NCBI GenBank assembly: GCA_001803565.1
Contig: MHDQ01000223.1
Location: forward strand, 1-12,104
Reading direction: 5' to 3'
From: Nitrospinae bacterium RIFCSPLOWO2_12_FULL_45_22
Lineage (GTDB): Bacteria > 2-12-FULL-45-22
DNA: 12,104 nucleotides
Under the pieces are notes generated by a model. The model was given only the letters and a program-made list of their open reading frames with translations. It did no database searches and had not been told where the DNA came from. Of this stretch, positions 1 through 7,242 are shown in pieces. The stretch's first letter is position 1. The number at the start of each line of letters is the position of its first letter. The translations under genes were made by a program, and so were the position numbers.

Positions 1-15
1 TATACAAGGAGGGAT

Positions 16-1320
16 ATGGTGCCCTGGGGTGATACCTCACCTAAGCTAGCAGGGGTCTTTCAGAGAAAGAAGCCGCAAAAAGGCAGAAATATTAGATCTT
101 TCATCCTCTTATCTCTGCTCCTGTTGAACCTTTTTGTCTTTGGTGGGCAACTGAAGGATTCCTTTTTCCATAAAGAAAGCCGGGCTGCTAACCTCAACCA
201 GGTTGATAAAATTTCTAATGGTTTAGTACCAACCCCAAATCATATTGGTAAGATTCCTATTTCTTTCCAGGCGGTCAAGCAAAATAAGTATATACAGATA
301 AATAGCAACAACGAGATAATTTATAGTGTGGATGTGGCTTTACAGAAATATGCCGAGAAAGTATTACGGGACTACCGTGTGCCATACGGAGTGGTAGTAG
401 CATTGGAACCCAATACCGGCAGGATCCTGGCATTAGCTGGCTATTCCAGATATTATAAATCCAAGGCAAAAAATATGGGACTATGTTTCCGGGCATCCTT
501 CCCGGCGGCTTCTATCATCAAACTTGTGACCGCGTCTGCTGCCTTAGAATTAGATTCTTTGACACCTGAGAGCCAGATCAGTTACGAAGGTAATATGTAC
601 CATATAACACCCCAGAAATTGAGGAAGAAGATAAATAGACGTCAAAATACCACCTCCTTTGCTATGGCCCTGGCTAAATCCAATAATGTAGCCTTTGCTA
701 AGGTAGCGGTTAATGTTGTAGGGAGCAGGAACCTAACGGATTATGCCCAGCGATTCGGGTTCAACCGAACACTGGCTAATCATTTACCCGTAGAGATTAG
801 TAAGGCGCATATACCAGGCGAGTTTTATGGGCTAGGGGAATCTGGGGCTGGTTTTGGGGAGATATATATGAGCCCAATTCATGGAACTATGATAGCCGCT
901 ACTATTGCTAATAAAGGAGAGATGGTACAACCCCATCTGATACAAGAAGTCAGGGACCGAAAGGGGAACATACTATATCAGGCCCAGAAAAAGTCTTTAG
1001 GAAGAGCTATCCAGCCAGATACTGCCCGGGAATTAGACCGAATGATGCAAGGGACCATTACACTAGGTACAGCCCGTAAGGCATTTAAGGATCGTCGGGG
1101 GAGACCCTTCTTTCCTAATATGGCAATCGCTGGCAAGACCGGTTCTTTGAATGGAAATAATCCCCGGGGCGCTTATCATTGGTTCGTAGGGTTTGCCCCA
1201 GCGGATAACCCCAGGATTGCTATTGCCGCCCTGGTTATCAATAGTATTGATGGGGGTGGCTGGCGGATAAAAGGGTCTCAACTGGCCAGGATGGTCTTAC
1301 AAAAATATTTTTCTAAATGA
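16..1320 (+). CDS. Penicillin-binding protein, stand-alone transpeptidase domain
   Basis: This is a D,D-transpeptidase of the penicillin-binding protein family. It would cross-link peptidoglycan in the periplasm from a membrane anchor. The three family motifs are present in order: SIIK with catalytic S166 and K169, SNN at 222-224, and KTG at 374-376. A hydrophobic stretch near residues 28-43 is the likely N-terminal anchor. There is no glycosyltransferase domain, so it is a class B-like or single-domain protein; 434 residues is short for FtsI or PBP2, and no clear dimerisation domain is seen between the anchor and residue 110. The start is uncertain. AAGGAGGG at 6-13 lies only 2 bases before ATG 16, so GTG 19, with better spacing, may be the true start. 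A closely related alternative is a beta-lactamase-like member of the same fold, but length and anchor favour a PBP. Confidence 0.88.
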   Translation: MVPWGDTSPKLAGVFQRKKPQKGRNIRSFILLSLLLLNLFVFGGQLKDSFFHKESRAANLNQVDKISNGLVPTPNHIGKIPISFQAVKQNKYIQINSNNEIIYSVDVALQKYAEKVLRDYRVPYGVVVALEPNTGRILALAGYSRYYKSKAKNMGLCFRASFPAASIIKLVTASAALELDSLTPESQISYEGNMYHITPQKLRKKINRRQNTTSFAMALAKSNNVAFAKVAVNVVGSRNLTDYAQRFGFNRTLANHLPVEISKAHIPGEFYGLGESGAGFGEIYMSPIHGTMIAATIANKGEMVQPHLIQEVRDRKGNILYQAQKKSLGRAIQPDTARELDRMMQGTITLGTARKAFKDRRGRPFFPNMAIAGKTGSLNGNNPRGAYHWFVGFAPADNPRIAIAALVINSIDGGGWRIKGSQLARMVLQKYFSK

Positions 1321-1340
1321 CCCTCCCTTATAACGTAATG

Positions 1341-1559
1341 GTAACCGTTCACCCGGCTAATCTTTATCAGCCACTAAGACACAAAGGCACCAAGGAAATG
1401 TAAAACGCAAAGCTACCTGTCTGCTACAGGCAGGAAAGTGCAAAGCTCCTGTCTGTGTGCACCGCACAGGCAGGGAGGAATAATTACCTTAATTTTAGAC
1501 TTTGCATTTTAAGTTTTGAGCTTCTTGGTGACTTAGTGCCTTGGTGGCTGAACGGTTAC
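1341..1559. repeat. Terminal-inverted-repeat hairpin element A (MITE-like)
   Basis: The ends are an exact 11-bp inverted repeat, GTAACCGTTCA at 1341-1351 and its complement at 1549-1559. Inside is a second inverted pair, 1371-1394 against 1524-1547, matching at 20 of 24 positions and rich in CACCAAGG. The centre carries two small hairpins built from CCTGTCTG/CAGGCAGG (1416-1434 and 1448-1474). There is no protein-coding content and no clear target-site duplication. It lies between the PBP and tolC-like genes. Such small palindromic elements are usually non-autonomous mobile elements or palindromic intergenic repeats. Confidence 0.8.
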
Positions 1560-1612
1560 ACTTAATTTTAAACCCAGTTCCAAAGATGCAATAATACTTA
1601 TGTCCTGCTAAT

Positions 1613-1688
1613 GTGAACGACTTAAATCAATTCCCCTTAGGTCCCCCTTTGGTAAAGGGGGAGTTGTAAACTTATTTTTGCCGTTCAC
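1613..1688. repeat. Short inverted-repeat element with CCCCCTTT/AAAGGGGG hairpin
   Basis: GTGAACG at 1613-1619 pairs with CGTTCAC at 1682-1688. The interior has a perfect 8-bp stem, CCCCCTTT at 1643-1650 and AAAGGGGG at 1654-1661, around a GGT loop. The outer arms echo the GTTCA ends of element A, so this may be a reduced relative. It is non-coding. The rest of the gap from 1321 to 1891 (1560-1612 and 1689-1800) shows nothing recognisable. Confidence 0.6.
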
Positions 1689-1808
1689 TAGAGTAAATTA
1701 ACTACCGTCGGCTAGCCCCTTTGGCATGAACATCCCTTCGCTACGGCCTTATTCTTTATCCACTTAGCTAAAATTCTGCCTGGGAGATTTCCCTAAGGGA
1801 GGGAAAGA

Positions 1809-1817
1809 TGGTATAAT
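1809..1817 (+). promoter_or_regulatory. Extended -10 promoter candidate for the tolC-like gene
   Basis: TGGTATAAT is a perfect extended -10 (TGnTATAAT). It lies about 75 bases before the tolC-like start, giving a leader of roughly 70 bases. No good -35 is present, as expected for extended -10 promoters. A small palindrome, TCCCTAAGGGA at 1790-1800, lies where a -35 would be and could be an operator. Confidence 0.5.
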
Positions 1818-1891
1818 TTGAAGCATAATTCATCGAAGGAAGTTGTTATCTAAATAAAAGATAGCTCGTATTTCCCAGGAAGGAGGAGTTT

Positions 1892-3442
1892 ATGGAGAGT
1901 AAATCAAAGGTTTGGAGGAAATTGATATTAACTTTTTCTTGCATGATCTTTATGCTTGCTATTTGGCCACCCCTTGCCTCAAGTGCCGGAGGAAAGAGTA
2001 AGGCTTCTCCAGAAACATCCGCCCAGCAAATACCACTGACTTTGAGGGAATGCCTGGCTTTAGCCGTAGAAAATAATTTGGATATCATTATTGCCCGGCA
2101 TGATCCCCAGGCAGCAGAAACGGCTATTGCCGAACAGAAAGCGGCTTTCCACCCCTTGGCTTCCATGGATCTCACCAAGGAAAACAAAGATACCCCCTTG
2201 CCCTCTTCAGTACAGGTATTTACCCGGGGGGCCTTCAAGGCTATTGAGGACGAAATGATCGATTTCAATTGGGCTATTAGTCAAAGATTTGTTACTGGCA
2301 GTGAATATCGAGTATCTTTCCATAACCTCAGGAATGCCAATACCTATAACCGATTCAACTCGGAATATATTACCAATACCTTCTTTTCCTTTAAACAGCA
2401 CCTGCTAAGAAACTTTGGCTTTGACGTCAATAAGGCAGAGATAAATATTGCCCGCAATAACAGGGATATCTCCCAATATGAATTCGTGCGCCAGGTATTA
2501 GATATTATAGCTCAGGTAGAAAATACCTATTGGGACCTGGTCTTTACCAATGAAGACCTACAGGTGAAAAAGAAGTCCTTAGAATTAGCAAAGGATTTGC
2601 TGGAGCGAAACCGGATCCAGGTAGAGGTAGGTACCCTGGCACCCATCGAGATACTGGAAGCCCAAACCCAGGTAGCGGCCCGGGAAGAAGAGATCATCCG
2701 GGCAGAAAAGGTTGTGAAAGACAACGAAGACCGCCTACGAAAGCTAATTAACTCCCAGGCTATATCCTTACTCAAAGATGTAACGATAGTACCACAAGAC
2801 AAACCTTCCTCCCAAAAAATAGAGGTCTCCCTAGAAAAAAGTGTGCAAGACGCGTTAGAAAAGAGACCGGAATATCTCCAGGCCAAGACAAATCTCGAGA
2901 ATAGAAACATTCAGTTGGGATTCAGTAAGAACCAGCTCCTGCCCGTCGTAGACCTGGTAGCTGGCATCGGTACCCTGGCTAATCAGGGCAATTTTGGTAA
3001 CTCCCTACAAGATATAGTCTCGGGAGACAATGAAGACTGGCGGGTAGGAATAAGTGTAGAAATACCCCTGGGCACTCAACTGGCCAAGAGTCGCTACACT
3101 CGCTCTCGGATAGAGAACGAAAAGGCCCTTTTTGAGCTAGAAAATTTAAAACAAAATATTATTATCGAGGTGAAAGAAGCGGTAAGAGAGATAGAGACAA
3201 ATCTGAAGCGGACAGAAGTCACCAGGATTTCCAGCAGGCTCCATCAAGAACGGCTCGATGCGGAAGATAAGCGCTTCAGTGTCGGGCTATCTACCAGCCG
3301 GGACATTTTGGAAGATCAAGAGCAGTTGGTAGAGGCCTTGAGCCGCGAGCTCCTGGCTGTCATTGATTACCGTAAATCCCTGGTAAATTTAGAAAGGAGT
3401 AAGGGAACCCTCCTGGAAACCCGGAAGATAAAGACCTTTTAA
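1892..3442 (+). CDS. TolC-family outer membrane channel protein
   Basis: This is an outer-membrane efflux or type I secretion channel of the TolC/OEP family. It has a basic N-terminus, a hydrophobic core and a small-residue cleavage region near residues 28-32 (LASSAGG), which together make a Sec signal peptide. LTLRECLALAVENN after the signal is the typical OEP opening. Two long helical, charge-rich repeats follow (about 170-280 and 390-500), the second ending in the usual RFSVGLSTSRDILEDQEQLVEA-type segment. The 516 residues fit the family. AGGAGG at 1881-1886 is 5 bases from ATG 1892, so the start is secure. No inner-membrane pump or adaptor gene is adjacent in view, so the partner and substrate are unknown. 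Confidence 0.9.
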   Translation: MESKSKVWRKLILTFSCMIFMLAIWPPLASSAGGKSKASPETSAQQIPLTLRECLALAVENNLDIIIARHDPQAAETAIAEQKAAFHPLASMDLTKENKDTPLPSSVQVFTRGAFKAIEDEMIDFNWAISQRFVTGSEYRVSFHNLRNANTYNRFNSEYITNTFFSFKQHLLRNFGFDVNKAEINIARNNRDISQYEFVRQVLDIIAQVENTYWDLVFTNEDLQVKKKSLELAKDLLERNRIQVEVGTLAPIEILEAQTQVAAREEEIIRAEKVVKDNEDRLRKLINSQAISLLKDVTIVPQDKPSSQKIEVSLEKSVQDALEKRPEYLQAKTNLENRNIQLGFSKNQLLPVVDLVAGIGTLANQGNFGNSLQDIVSGDNEDWRVGISVEIPLGTQLAKSRYTRSRIENEKALFELENLKQNIIIEVKEAVREIETNLKRTEVTRISSRLHQERLDAEDKRFSVGLSTSRDILEDQEQLVEALSRELLAVIDYRKSLVNLERSKGTLLETRKIKTF

Positions 3443-3448
3443 CCTACA

Positions 3449-3486
3449 TTCATTCGTGCCATTAGTCTATTCGTGTAATTCGTGTC
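3449..3486 (+). repeat. Dispersed ATTCGTG repeat, single copy
   Basis: This 38-bp stretch between the convergent tolC-like and amidase genes matches the reverse complement of 6966-7003 at 33 of 38 positions. Each copy is made of short ATTCGTG units. Here it is a single arm, whereas inside element C it forms part of a hairpin. It is not coding. The remainder of the gap up to 3548 shows no clear terminator. Confidence 0.65.
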
Positions 3487-3548
3487 CCCCTTTTTCAACC
3501 CACTACAAATTATTTCTGGCCTTCGAGAAAGGGTGCGGAATCTAAGTT

Positions 3549-4709
3549 TTAAGGATGTCCTATTCGACTATAATTCTCTATACCAGCCAGAAGGGCTTGA
3601 GCAATCCCTTCACGATAATTGGTGCTTAGGATCCGTTCCCTGTCCTGGTCATTCGTAAGGAAAAGGGTCTCGACTAAAATACTGGGCATTTGGGCACCAA
3701 ACAATACATAAAAGGGGCCCCGCTTAACACCCAGGTCCACCACCCCGTCATAATCCCCTTTCAATTGGCGTATCAAAGAAGATTGGATTGATCCAGCCAA
3801 GGCACTGGATTCATTTATCTTTGAAGTCAACATTAAATCCTGTAAGATTATTTGCAGATCATTCAATCTTTCCTGGGGGATAAGATTTTCCCGGGCCACT
3901 AAGGCCATGGAGTCCGGGTCAGAAGTAAAATTGAGGAAATAGGTCTCAATACCTTTAAGGCCCGGTCTCTCACTGGCATTTATATGGATAGAGATAAAGA
4001 GATCAGCCCTTTCCCGATTAGCTATAGCGGTCCTTTCTTCTAACGGAATATAAATATCCCTATCTCTCGTAAGAAGTATCTGATAAGCACCTTTTCTCTT
4101 TAGTAGCCCCACCAGCCTGCGGGCAATATCTAGGGTCAAGTCCTTCTCCCTCACACCTCCGGAGCCAATAGCCCCAGGGTCTTTGCCCCCGTGACCAGGG
4201 TCTATTACTATCTTTTTTATTCCGGAATGAAAGGGCTTATATTTATGGGGAGGAAGTTCCTTTCTGACTGTCTTGATCCCCTTTGTTACGGATCTTTTTT
4301 TTGAGTCACCAAATACATCTATTACTATACGAAAAGGCTCATATAAGGTAAAGACCTTAAAATCATTAATAGCAGCTAAATCGAGCACTACCCGCACCCT
4401 ATCTGGCTTATTCTGCCCCATCCTTACCTTCCTTAATAACCCATCCTCCACCGGGATAGGTATCCCTTTTAACGTGGGATTGGTCGCAGTCCCATAGATA
4501 TCCACGTATACTCGGGCAGGATTTTCTAATTGCTTATATTTGTAATGGACCTCCCCCTCTACATCTATAACTATCCGGCTATATTGAGGATTAGACCAGT
4601 GGCGGACTTGCTTGACCAGTTTTAATGAGAGGGGAAGCCCCGGTCTTATTAGCCCCAGGTTGACAAGGAATATAAAGCCAACCACAAGATACTTACGCCT
4701 TAGTCCCAC
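3549..4709 (-). CDS. N-acetylmuramoyl-L-alanine amidase with AMIN domain (AmiC-like)
   Basis: This is a periplasmic zinc amidase that cleaves the lactyl-peptide bond of peptidoglycan and typically acts in cell separation. A signal-like hydrophobic segment at about 7-24 is followed by an AMIN localisation domain (about 30-135, with SRIVIDVEG and VRVVLDL strands). The Amidase_3 catalytic domain spans about 165-380. Expected zinc and catalytic residues are present: H173 in DPGHGG, E188 in REKD, H242 in SIHINAS and E347 in VETLF. The start is GTG at 4709 (written as M), supported by AGGAGG on the minus strand at 4719-4724, 9 bases away. The linker (135-160) and a regulatory-helix-like insertion around 275-320 match AmiC-type enzymes. 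The gene lies downstream of phoU on the same strand, but a gap of about 370 bases argues against a tight operon. Confidence 0.92.
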   Translation of the reverse strand: MGLRRKYLVVGFIFLVNLGLIRPGLPLSLKLVKQVRHWSNPQYSRIVIDVEGEVHYKYKQLENPARVYVDIYGTATNPTLKGIPIPVEDGLLRKVRMGQNKPDRVRVVLDLAAINDFKVFTLYEPFRIVIDVFGDSKKRSVTKGIKTVRKELPPHKYKPFHSGIKKIVIDPGHGGKDPGAIGSGGVREKDLTLDIARRLVGLLKRKGAYQILLTRDRDIYIPLEERTAIANRERADLFISIHINASERPGLKGIETYFLNFTSDPDSMALVARENLIPQERLNDLQIILQDLMLTSKINESSALAGSIQSSLIRQLKGDYDGVVDLGVKRGPFYVLFGAQMPSILVETLFLTNDQDRERILSTNYREGIAQALLAGIENYSRIGHP

Positions 4710-5083
4710 CCCTATTCTCCTCCTCTGGTCAGATAGTTTTCCTTAAATCCTAATAATTAACACTAAATAAGTTAATATTGCAAGAAGAAATTAAAAATTC
4801 CTATTAAGAATATATCACAATAGCTCTCTCTGGTAATAAACTCACCTATCTTTGTGGATGATGAGGCAGTAGTTATCGCAGAGGACGTAAAGAACGTGTC
4901 CGTGAGGCGTGTCATCCCTGCCTGTCGACAGACAGGGTGTCCGTAAAAAAGGCATAAAACTCAGAGCGCAAAACGCAAAGCTAAGGAGAAAAGAATAAAT
5001 AACTATTCTTTACTCTTTGTTCTCTGCTCTTTGTTCTTTGTTTGCGGGCCACGGATAGCTGACGGATAAACGCTGACAGGGTA
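4710..5083. other. Amidase-phoU gap with two palindromic repeats
   Basis: This non-coding gap separates the two minus-strand genes. The part next to the amidase (4731-4830) is AT-rich and should hold its promoter, although I see no convincing -35/-10. At 4916-4937 there is a 22-bp palindrome, CCCTGCCTGTC facing GACAGACAGGG with one mismatched pair. It uses the same CCTGTCTG unit as the hairpins in element A. From about 4989 to 5010, AAAGAATA and TATTCTTT form an 8-bp stem inside a longer purine/pyrimidine-biased inverted repeat (about 4965-5045) rich in CTTTGTTC units. Nothing else is recognised. Confidence 0.55.
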
Positions 5084-5749
5084 TCAGTATTTGGATACCT
5101 TTATCTCTTCTAGCTCCCCAGTGACCATAAAGACAGTCCTCTCACAAATATTGGTTACCCGATCACCAATCCTTTCTAAATTATGAGCTACCCAGAGGAG
5201 ATAGGTGGCGCGGGTGATGGTTTTAGGGTCCTGAAGCATGAAGGTGAGGAGTTCCCGATAGACCTGATTATAAAGCTCATCTATCTCATCATCTTCTTCA
5301 CACAAATCTTTTGCCTTTCGAATATCCCGGTTTATAAAGGCCTGGAGGCTCTGTCCTAACATCTGCCGGGCCTTCTGGGCCATGCGGGGAATATCAATAA
5401 GGGGCTTCAGTAAAGGCTCATCCCCCATCATTATATTGATTCGGGCAATCCCCTCGGCATGATCAGCCATGCGCTCTAAGTCAGTAATGATACTCAATAC
5501 CGCCGCAATAGTCCTTAGGTCCCGGGCCATAGGCTGCTGAGTGGCCAGCAGGGAGAGGCACCTCTCTTCTATTCTAAACCTCATCTTATTTATTTCTATA
5601 TCCCCTTCAACAATCCTTTGTGACCAAGAAATATCCCGCGTCTTTAATGCCTGGATTGCATCATCAATAGCTTGATCCACTAACATTCCCATGTCTATAA
5701 CCTCTTTCTGCAATCCTTCTAACGCCTCATGAAAACTCTCCCGGGCCAT
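5084..5749 (-). CDS. phoU: PhoU, phosphate uptake and signalling regulator
   Basis: PhoU links the PstSCAB phosphate transporter to the PhoR/PhoB two-component system and represses phosphate uptake when phosphate is plentiful. The protein is two repeated three-helix bundles, each with the metal-binding E-R-x-x-D signature: E92-R93-M-A-D96 in the first half and E192-R193-I-G-D196 in the second. The 221 residues fit the family almost exactly. The start is secure: AAGGAGG on the minus strand at 5757-5763 stands 7 bases before the ATG. No pst or phoBR gene is in the window, and no Pho box was recognised upstream. The gene is divergent from the sulfur cluster across a 730-base repeat-rich gap. Confidence 0.93.
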   Translation of the reverse strand: MARESFHEALEGLQKEVIDMGMLVDQAIDDAIQALKTRDISWSQRIVEGDIEINKMRFRIEERCLSLLATQQPMARDLRTIAAVLSIITDLERMADHAEGIARINIMMGDEPLLKPLIDIPRMAQKARQMLGQSLQAFINRDIRKAKDLCEEDDEIDELYNQVYRELLTFMLQDPKTITRATYLLWVAHNLERIGDRVTNICERTVFMVTGELEEIKVSKY

Positions 5750-5827
5750 AATCTCTCCTCCTTACTTAGTGCTTCATTTCATAAATACAGTTACGTATTA
5801 TGCCTATTTTTTGCCTTCTTTTTTATT

Positions 5828-5897
5828 AGGAAACCAAGAGGCCAGGAAATTAACCCCGCCTAAGCGGGGTTAACCTCTCCTGTATTCCTGGTTTCCT
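5828..5897. repeat. 70-base hairpin in the phoU upstream region
   Basis: The inner stem is perfect over 10 bp (TTAACCCCGC at 5850-5859 against GCGGGGTTAA at 5864-5873) with a CTAA loop. The outer arms pair AGGAAACCA at 5828-5836 with TGGTTTCCT at 5889-5897, and the segments between pair imperfectly. No T-run follows directly on either strand and no gene ends here, so a simple terminator is unlikely. It could sit in the phoU leader, or be another palindromic repeat. Confidence 0.65.
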
Positions 5898-5960
5898 TAT
5901 CATAAGCACTTTCTCTCAAATACGTCACCGTAATTATGGATTAGAGCACTAAGGACTAAA

Positions 5961-6142
5961 GTAACAGTTCAGCCCCTATCGAAAATGAATGTCATTCCGA
6001 CCCCTTCGCCCCTGTCATTCCGAGCGCAGCGAGGAATCTTTTATTGGAGCTCAGGGTAAACTCCGGGAGGAATCTTTATTTACCTCCGGTCTCGGAAAGA
6101 TTTCTCGTTGCGCTCGAAATGACAAAGAACCTGAACTGTTAC
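5961..6142. repeat. Terminal-inverted-repeat element B, carrying the CATTCCGAGCGCAGCGAG repeat
   Basis: A perfect 12-bp inverted repeat bounds it: GTAACAGTTCAG at 5961-5972 and its complement at 6131-6142. The interior arms are the well-known bacterial intergenic repeat GTCATTCCGAGCGCAGCGAG (6014 onward) and its inverted, slightly diverged partner ending in GAAATGAC. An extra GTCATTCCGA unit sits at 5991-6000, and a further GAGGAATCTTT unit at about 6067-6077. The 62-residue open frame across it is repeat-encoded and not a gene. The ends match those of element A apart from one base (GTAACAGTTCA versus GTAACCGTTCA). Confidence 0.8.
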
Positions 6143-6259
6143 GGAATAAAGTACCTCAGTTAAATCTGAGGCAATAGGCTATGGGTAATAGCTCCTAAGC
6201 TTTTTACGCTTTACGTCTTGCGTAGTATCTGTGGTCATATCTTTTAGAAAACTTTAGTC

Positions 6260-6273
6260 GGCTAAACGGTTAC
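6260..6273 (-). repeat. Solitary element end (reverse of GTAACCGTTTAGCC)
   Basis: These 14 bases are the exact reverse complement of the left end of element D (8525-8538). No matching opposite end is clear nearby. GTAATAG at 6185-6191 is a weak candidate. It lies 60 bases upstream of the rrf2 promoter and may be the remnant of a decayed element. A small hairpin, CCTCAG/CTGAGG at 6153-6170, lies between B and this end. Confidence 0.45.
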
Positions 6274-6332
6274 CAAATTTAACTAACATTGTAACCTGAC
6301 TTTGTCACATTTGCCATTAAGAAAAAAAAGCC

Positions 6333-6361
6333 TTGACAAGCTATTAAGGGAGTAGTATAAA
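6333..6361 (+). promoter_or_regulatory. Sigma-70-type promoter for the rrf2-like regulator
   Basis: A consensus -35 (TTGACA at 6333-6338) is followed by exactly 17 bases and TATAAA (6356-6361). It is the strongest promoter match in the window. It predicts a transcript start near 6368 and a leader of about 110 bases to the regulator's ATG. The palindrome at 6358-6389 covers its -10 and start site. Confidence 0.85.
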
Positions 6362-6389
6362 ATATGACTAACTTGATAGACATAATTTA
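6358..6389. promoter_or_regulatory. Palindromic operator candidate for Rrf2 autoregulation
   Basis: This 32-bp imperfect palindrome has 12 of 16 base pairs matching. Its core is TATGaCTAaC facing GaTAGaCATA, and the mismatches are mostly A opposite A. It overlaps the -10 and predicted start of the regulator's own promoter, where a bound dimer would block RNA polymerase. Rrf2-family proteins (IscR, CymR, NsrR) commonly bind such AT-rich palindromes at their own promoters. That this protein binds it is inference. Confidence 0.6.
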
Positions 6390-6433
6390 ATCGCAGAGGA
6401 ATTTTCATTTTAATAATGCGGTTTTGTGGTAGT

Positions 6434-6451
6434 CGCAGGCTTTAGCCTGCG
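6434..6451 (+). repeat. Perfect GC hairpin in the rrf2 leader
   Basis: CGCAGGCTTTAGCCTGCG has 8-bp perfect arms around TT. It lies in the predicted untranslated leader, about 30 bases before the ATG. No U-tract follows, so termination is unlikely. It could affect mRNA stability, or be a short dispersed palindromic repeat. Confidence 0.6.
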
Positions 6452-6479
6452 TTAATTTATATTAATCGGGGAACGGGGG

Positions 6480-6935
6480 ATGAAGCTCTCTAAAAAAGGG
6501 GAGTATGCGATAAAGGCATTACAATACCTCTCCTTTAATTACCACAGGGATATCATCCAGATAGCTGAGATCTCTGAAAGGCAGAAGCTCCCCCTCAAAT
6601 TCCTAGAACAGATCCTGCTTGCCCTTAAAAAAGCCGGCATCGTCCAGAGCAAAATGGGCCTAAAAGGTGGTTACCGGCTGGCTAAAGGGCCAGATGAGAT
6701 TTCGCTGGGAGAGGTATTGAGGATAATAGATGGCCCCCCGGACCCGGTAGACTGTGTTCGGCAAAGCGCTAGAAAGGAATGTGGAGAAGAGGATGAATGC
6801 AGCTTACGCATTATTATGCTGGAGGTAAAGGAGGCCATCTGTCAGGTCTTAGACCGGGTAACCCTAGAGGAGGTCTGCAACCGGGCTAAAGAGCTTCAAA
6901 AGAAACACTCTCTGGCCTTGGATTATCAGATCTAA
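6480..6935 (+). CDS. Rrf2-family transcriptional regulator (IscR/CymR-like)
   Basis: This is a small winged-helix repressor or activator of the Rrf2 family. The N-terminus MKLSKKGEYAIKAL and the recognition/wing segment GLKGGYRLAKGPDEISLGEVLRII (about 60-83) are typical. Three cysteines, C92, C101 and C107 (C-X8-C-X5-C), sit where IscR and NsrR bind an Fe-S cluster, so cluster sensing is plausible; C121 and C133 are additional. Length (151) fits the family. The translation start has only G-rich sequence before it (GGGG at 6468-6471, 8 bases away, and GGGGG abutting the ATG), so the ribosome site is atypical. It has its own promoter and overlapping palindrome and precedes sulfite reductase, tusA and cysH genes, which points to control of sulfur assimilation, as CymR does in Bacillus. 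The inducing signal cannot be read from the sequence. Confidence 0.9.
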   Translation: MKLSKKGEYAIKALQYLSFNYHRDIIQIAEISERQKLPLKFLEQILLALKKAGIVQSKMGLKGGYRLAKGPDEISLGEVLRIIDGPPDPVDCVRQSARKECGEEDECSLRIIMLEVKEAICQVLDRVTLEEVCNRAKELQKKHSLALDYQI

Positions 6936-6939
6936 TTTT

Positions 6940-7181
6940 GTAATAGTTTAGCCAAAATAAGATGGAACACAAATTACACGAATATACGAATAGCACGAAT
7001 GAAGCAAAAATGTTGCCTGCAACGCCAAAGGCTATTGGTGTCATTCGTCCATTCGTGGTTAAGTCTTTGGTTCTGGGTTTCGTTTTACAGACGCTTTTTA
7101 TAGATGTTTATCCCACCGTTGCAGGGTTTAGATGCTATCTCCGACAATTTTGTGATGAGCTTTATTTAGCTAAACAATTAC
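6940..7181. repeat. Terminal-inverted-repeat element C between rrf2 and the sulfite reductase gene
   Basis: The ends GTAATAGTTTAGCC (6940-6953) and AGCTAAACAATTAC (7168-7181) pair at 12 of 14 positions. Interior arms are ATTCGTG-type units (6975-7001 against 7041-7058). It begins 4 bases after the regulator's stop codon. The right end, including its flank CTTTATTTA, is nearly identical to that of element D. A 76-residue open frame inside it is composed of repeat sequence and is not credible. The remaining 61 bases before the next gene hold its ribosome site; no convincing separate promoter was found. Confidence 0.75.
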
Positions 7182-7242
7182 ACTTTTTTTGAACTAAATT
7201 CTACTAAATCTGTAGGCTTAATAGAATAAAGGGGGAGAGAGG

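Noticed and set aside
5828-5897. Rho-independent terminator
   Set aside because: Neither strand has a T-run directly after the stem and no coding sequence ends there.
1341-6142. Possible CRISPR array because of several short repeated sequences
   Set aside because: The repeats are inverted pairs with irregular spacing, not direct repeats with uniform spacers, and no cas gene is present.
5989-6177. Small open frame encoding a 62-residue peptide with an HSERSEES-like start
   Set aside because: It is translated from the intergenic repeat of element B. The same peptide pattern arises wherever this repeat occurs, and there is no ribosome site or neighbour logic.
6962-7192. 76-residue open frame between the regulator and sulfite reductase
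   Set aside because: It lies almost wholly within element C and is composed of ATTCGTG repeat sequence; no family resemblance and no ribosome site.
7189-7223. Separate promoter for the sulfite reductase gene (TTGAAC with a downstream AT-rich box)
   Set aside because: No acceptable -10 lies 16-18 bases from TTGAAC; the nearest candidate gives a 23-base spacer.
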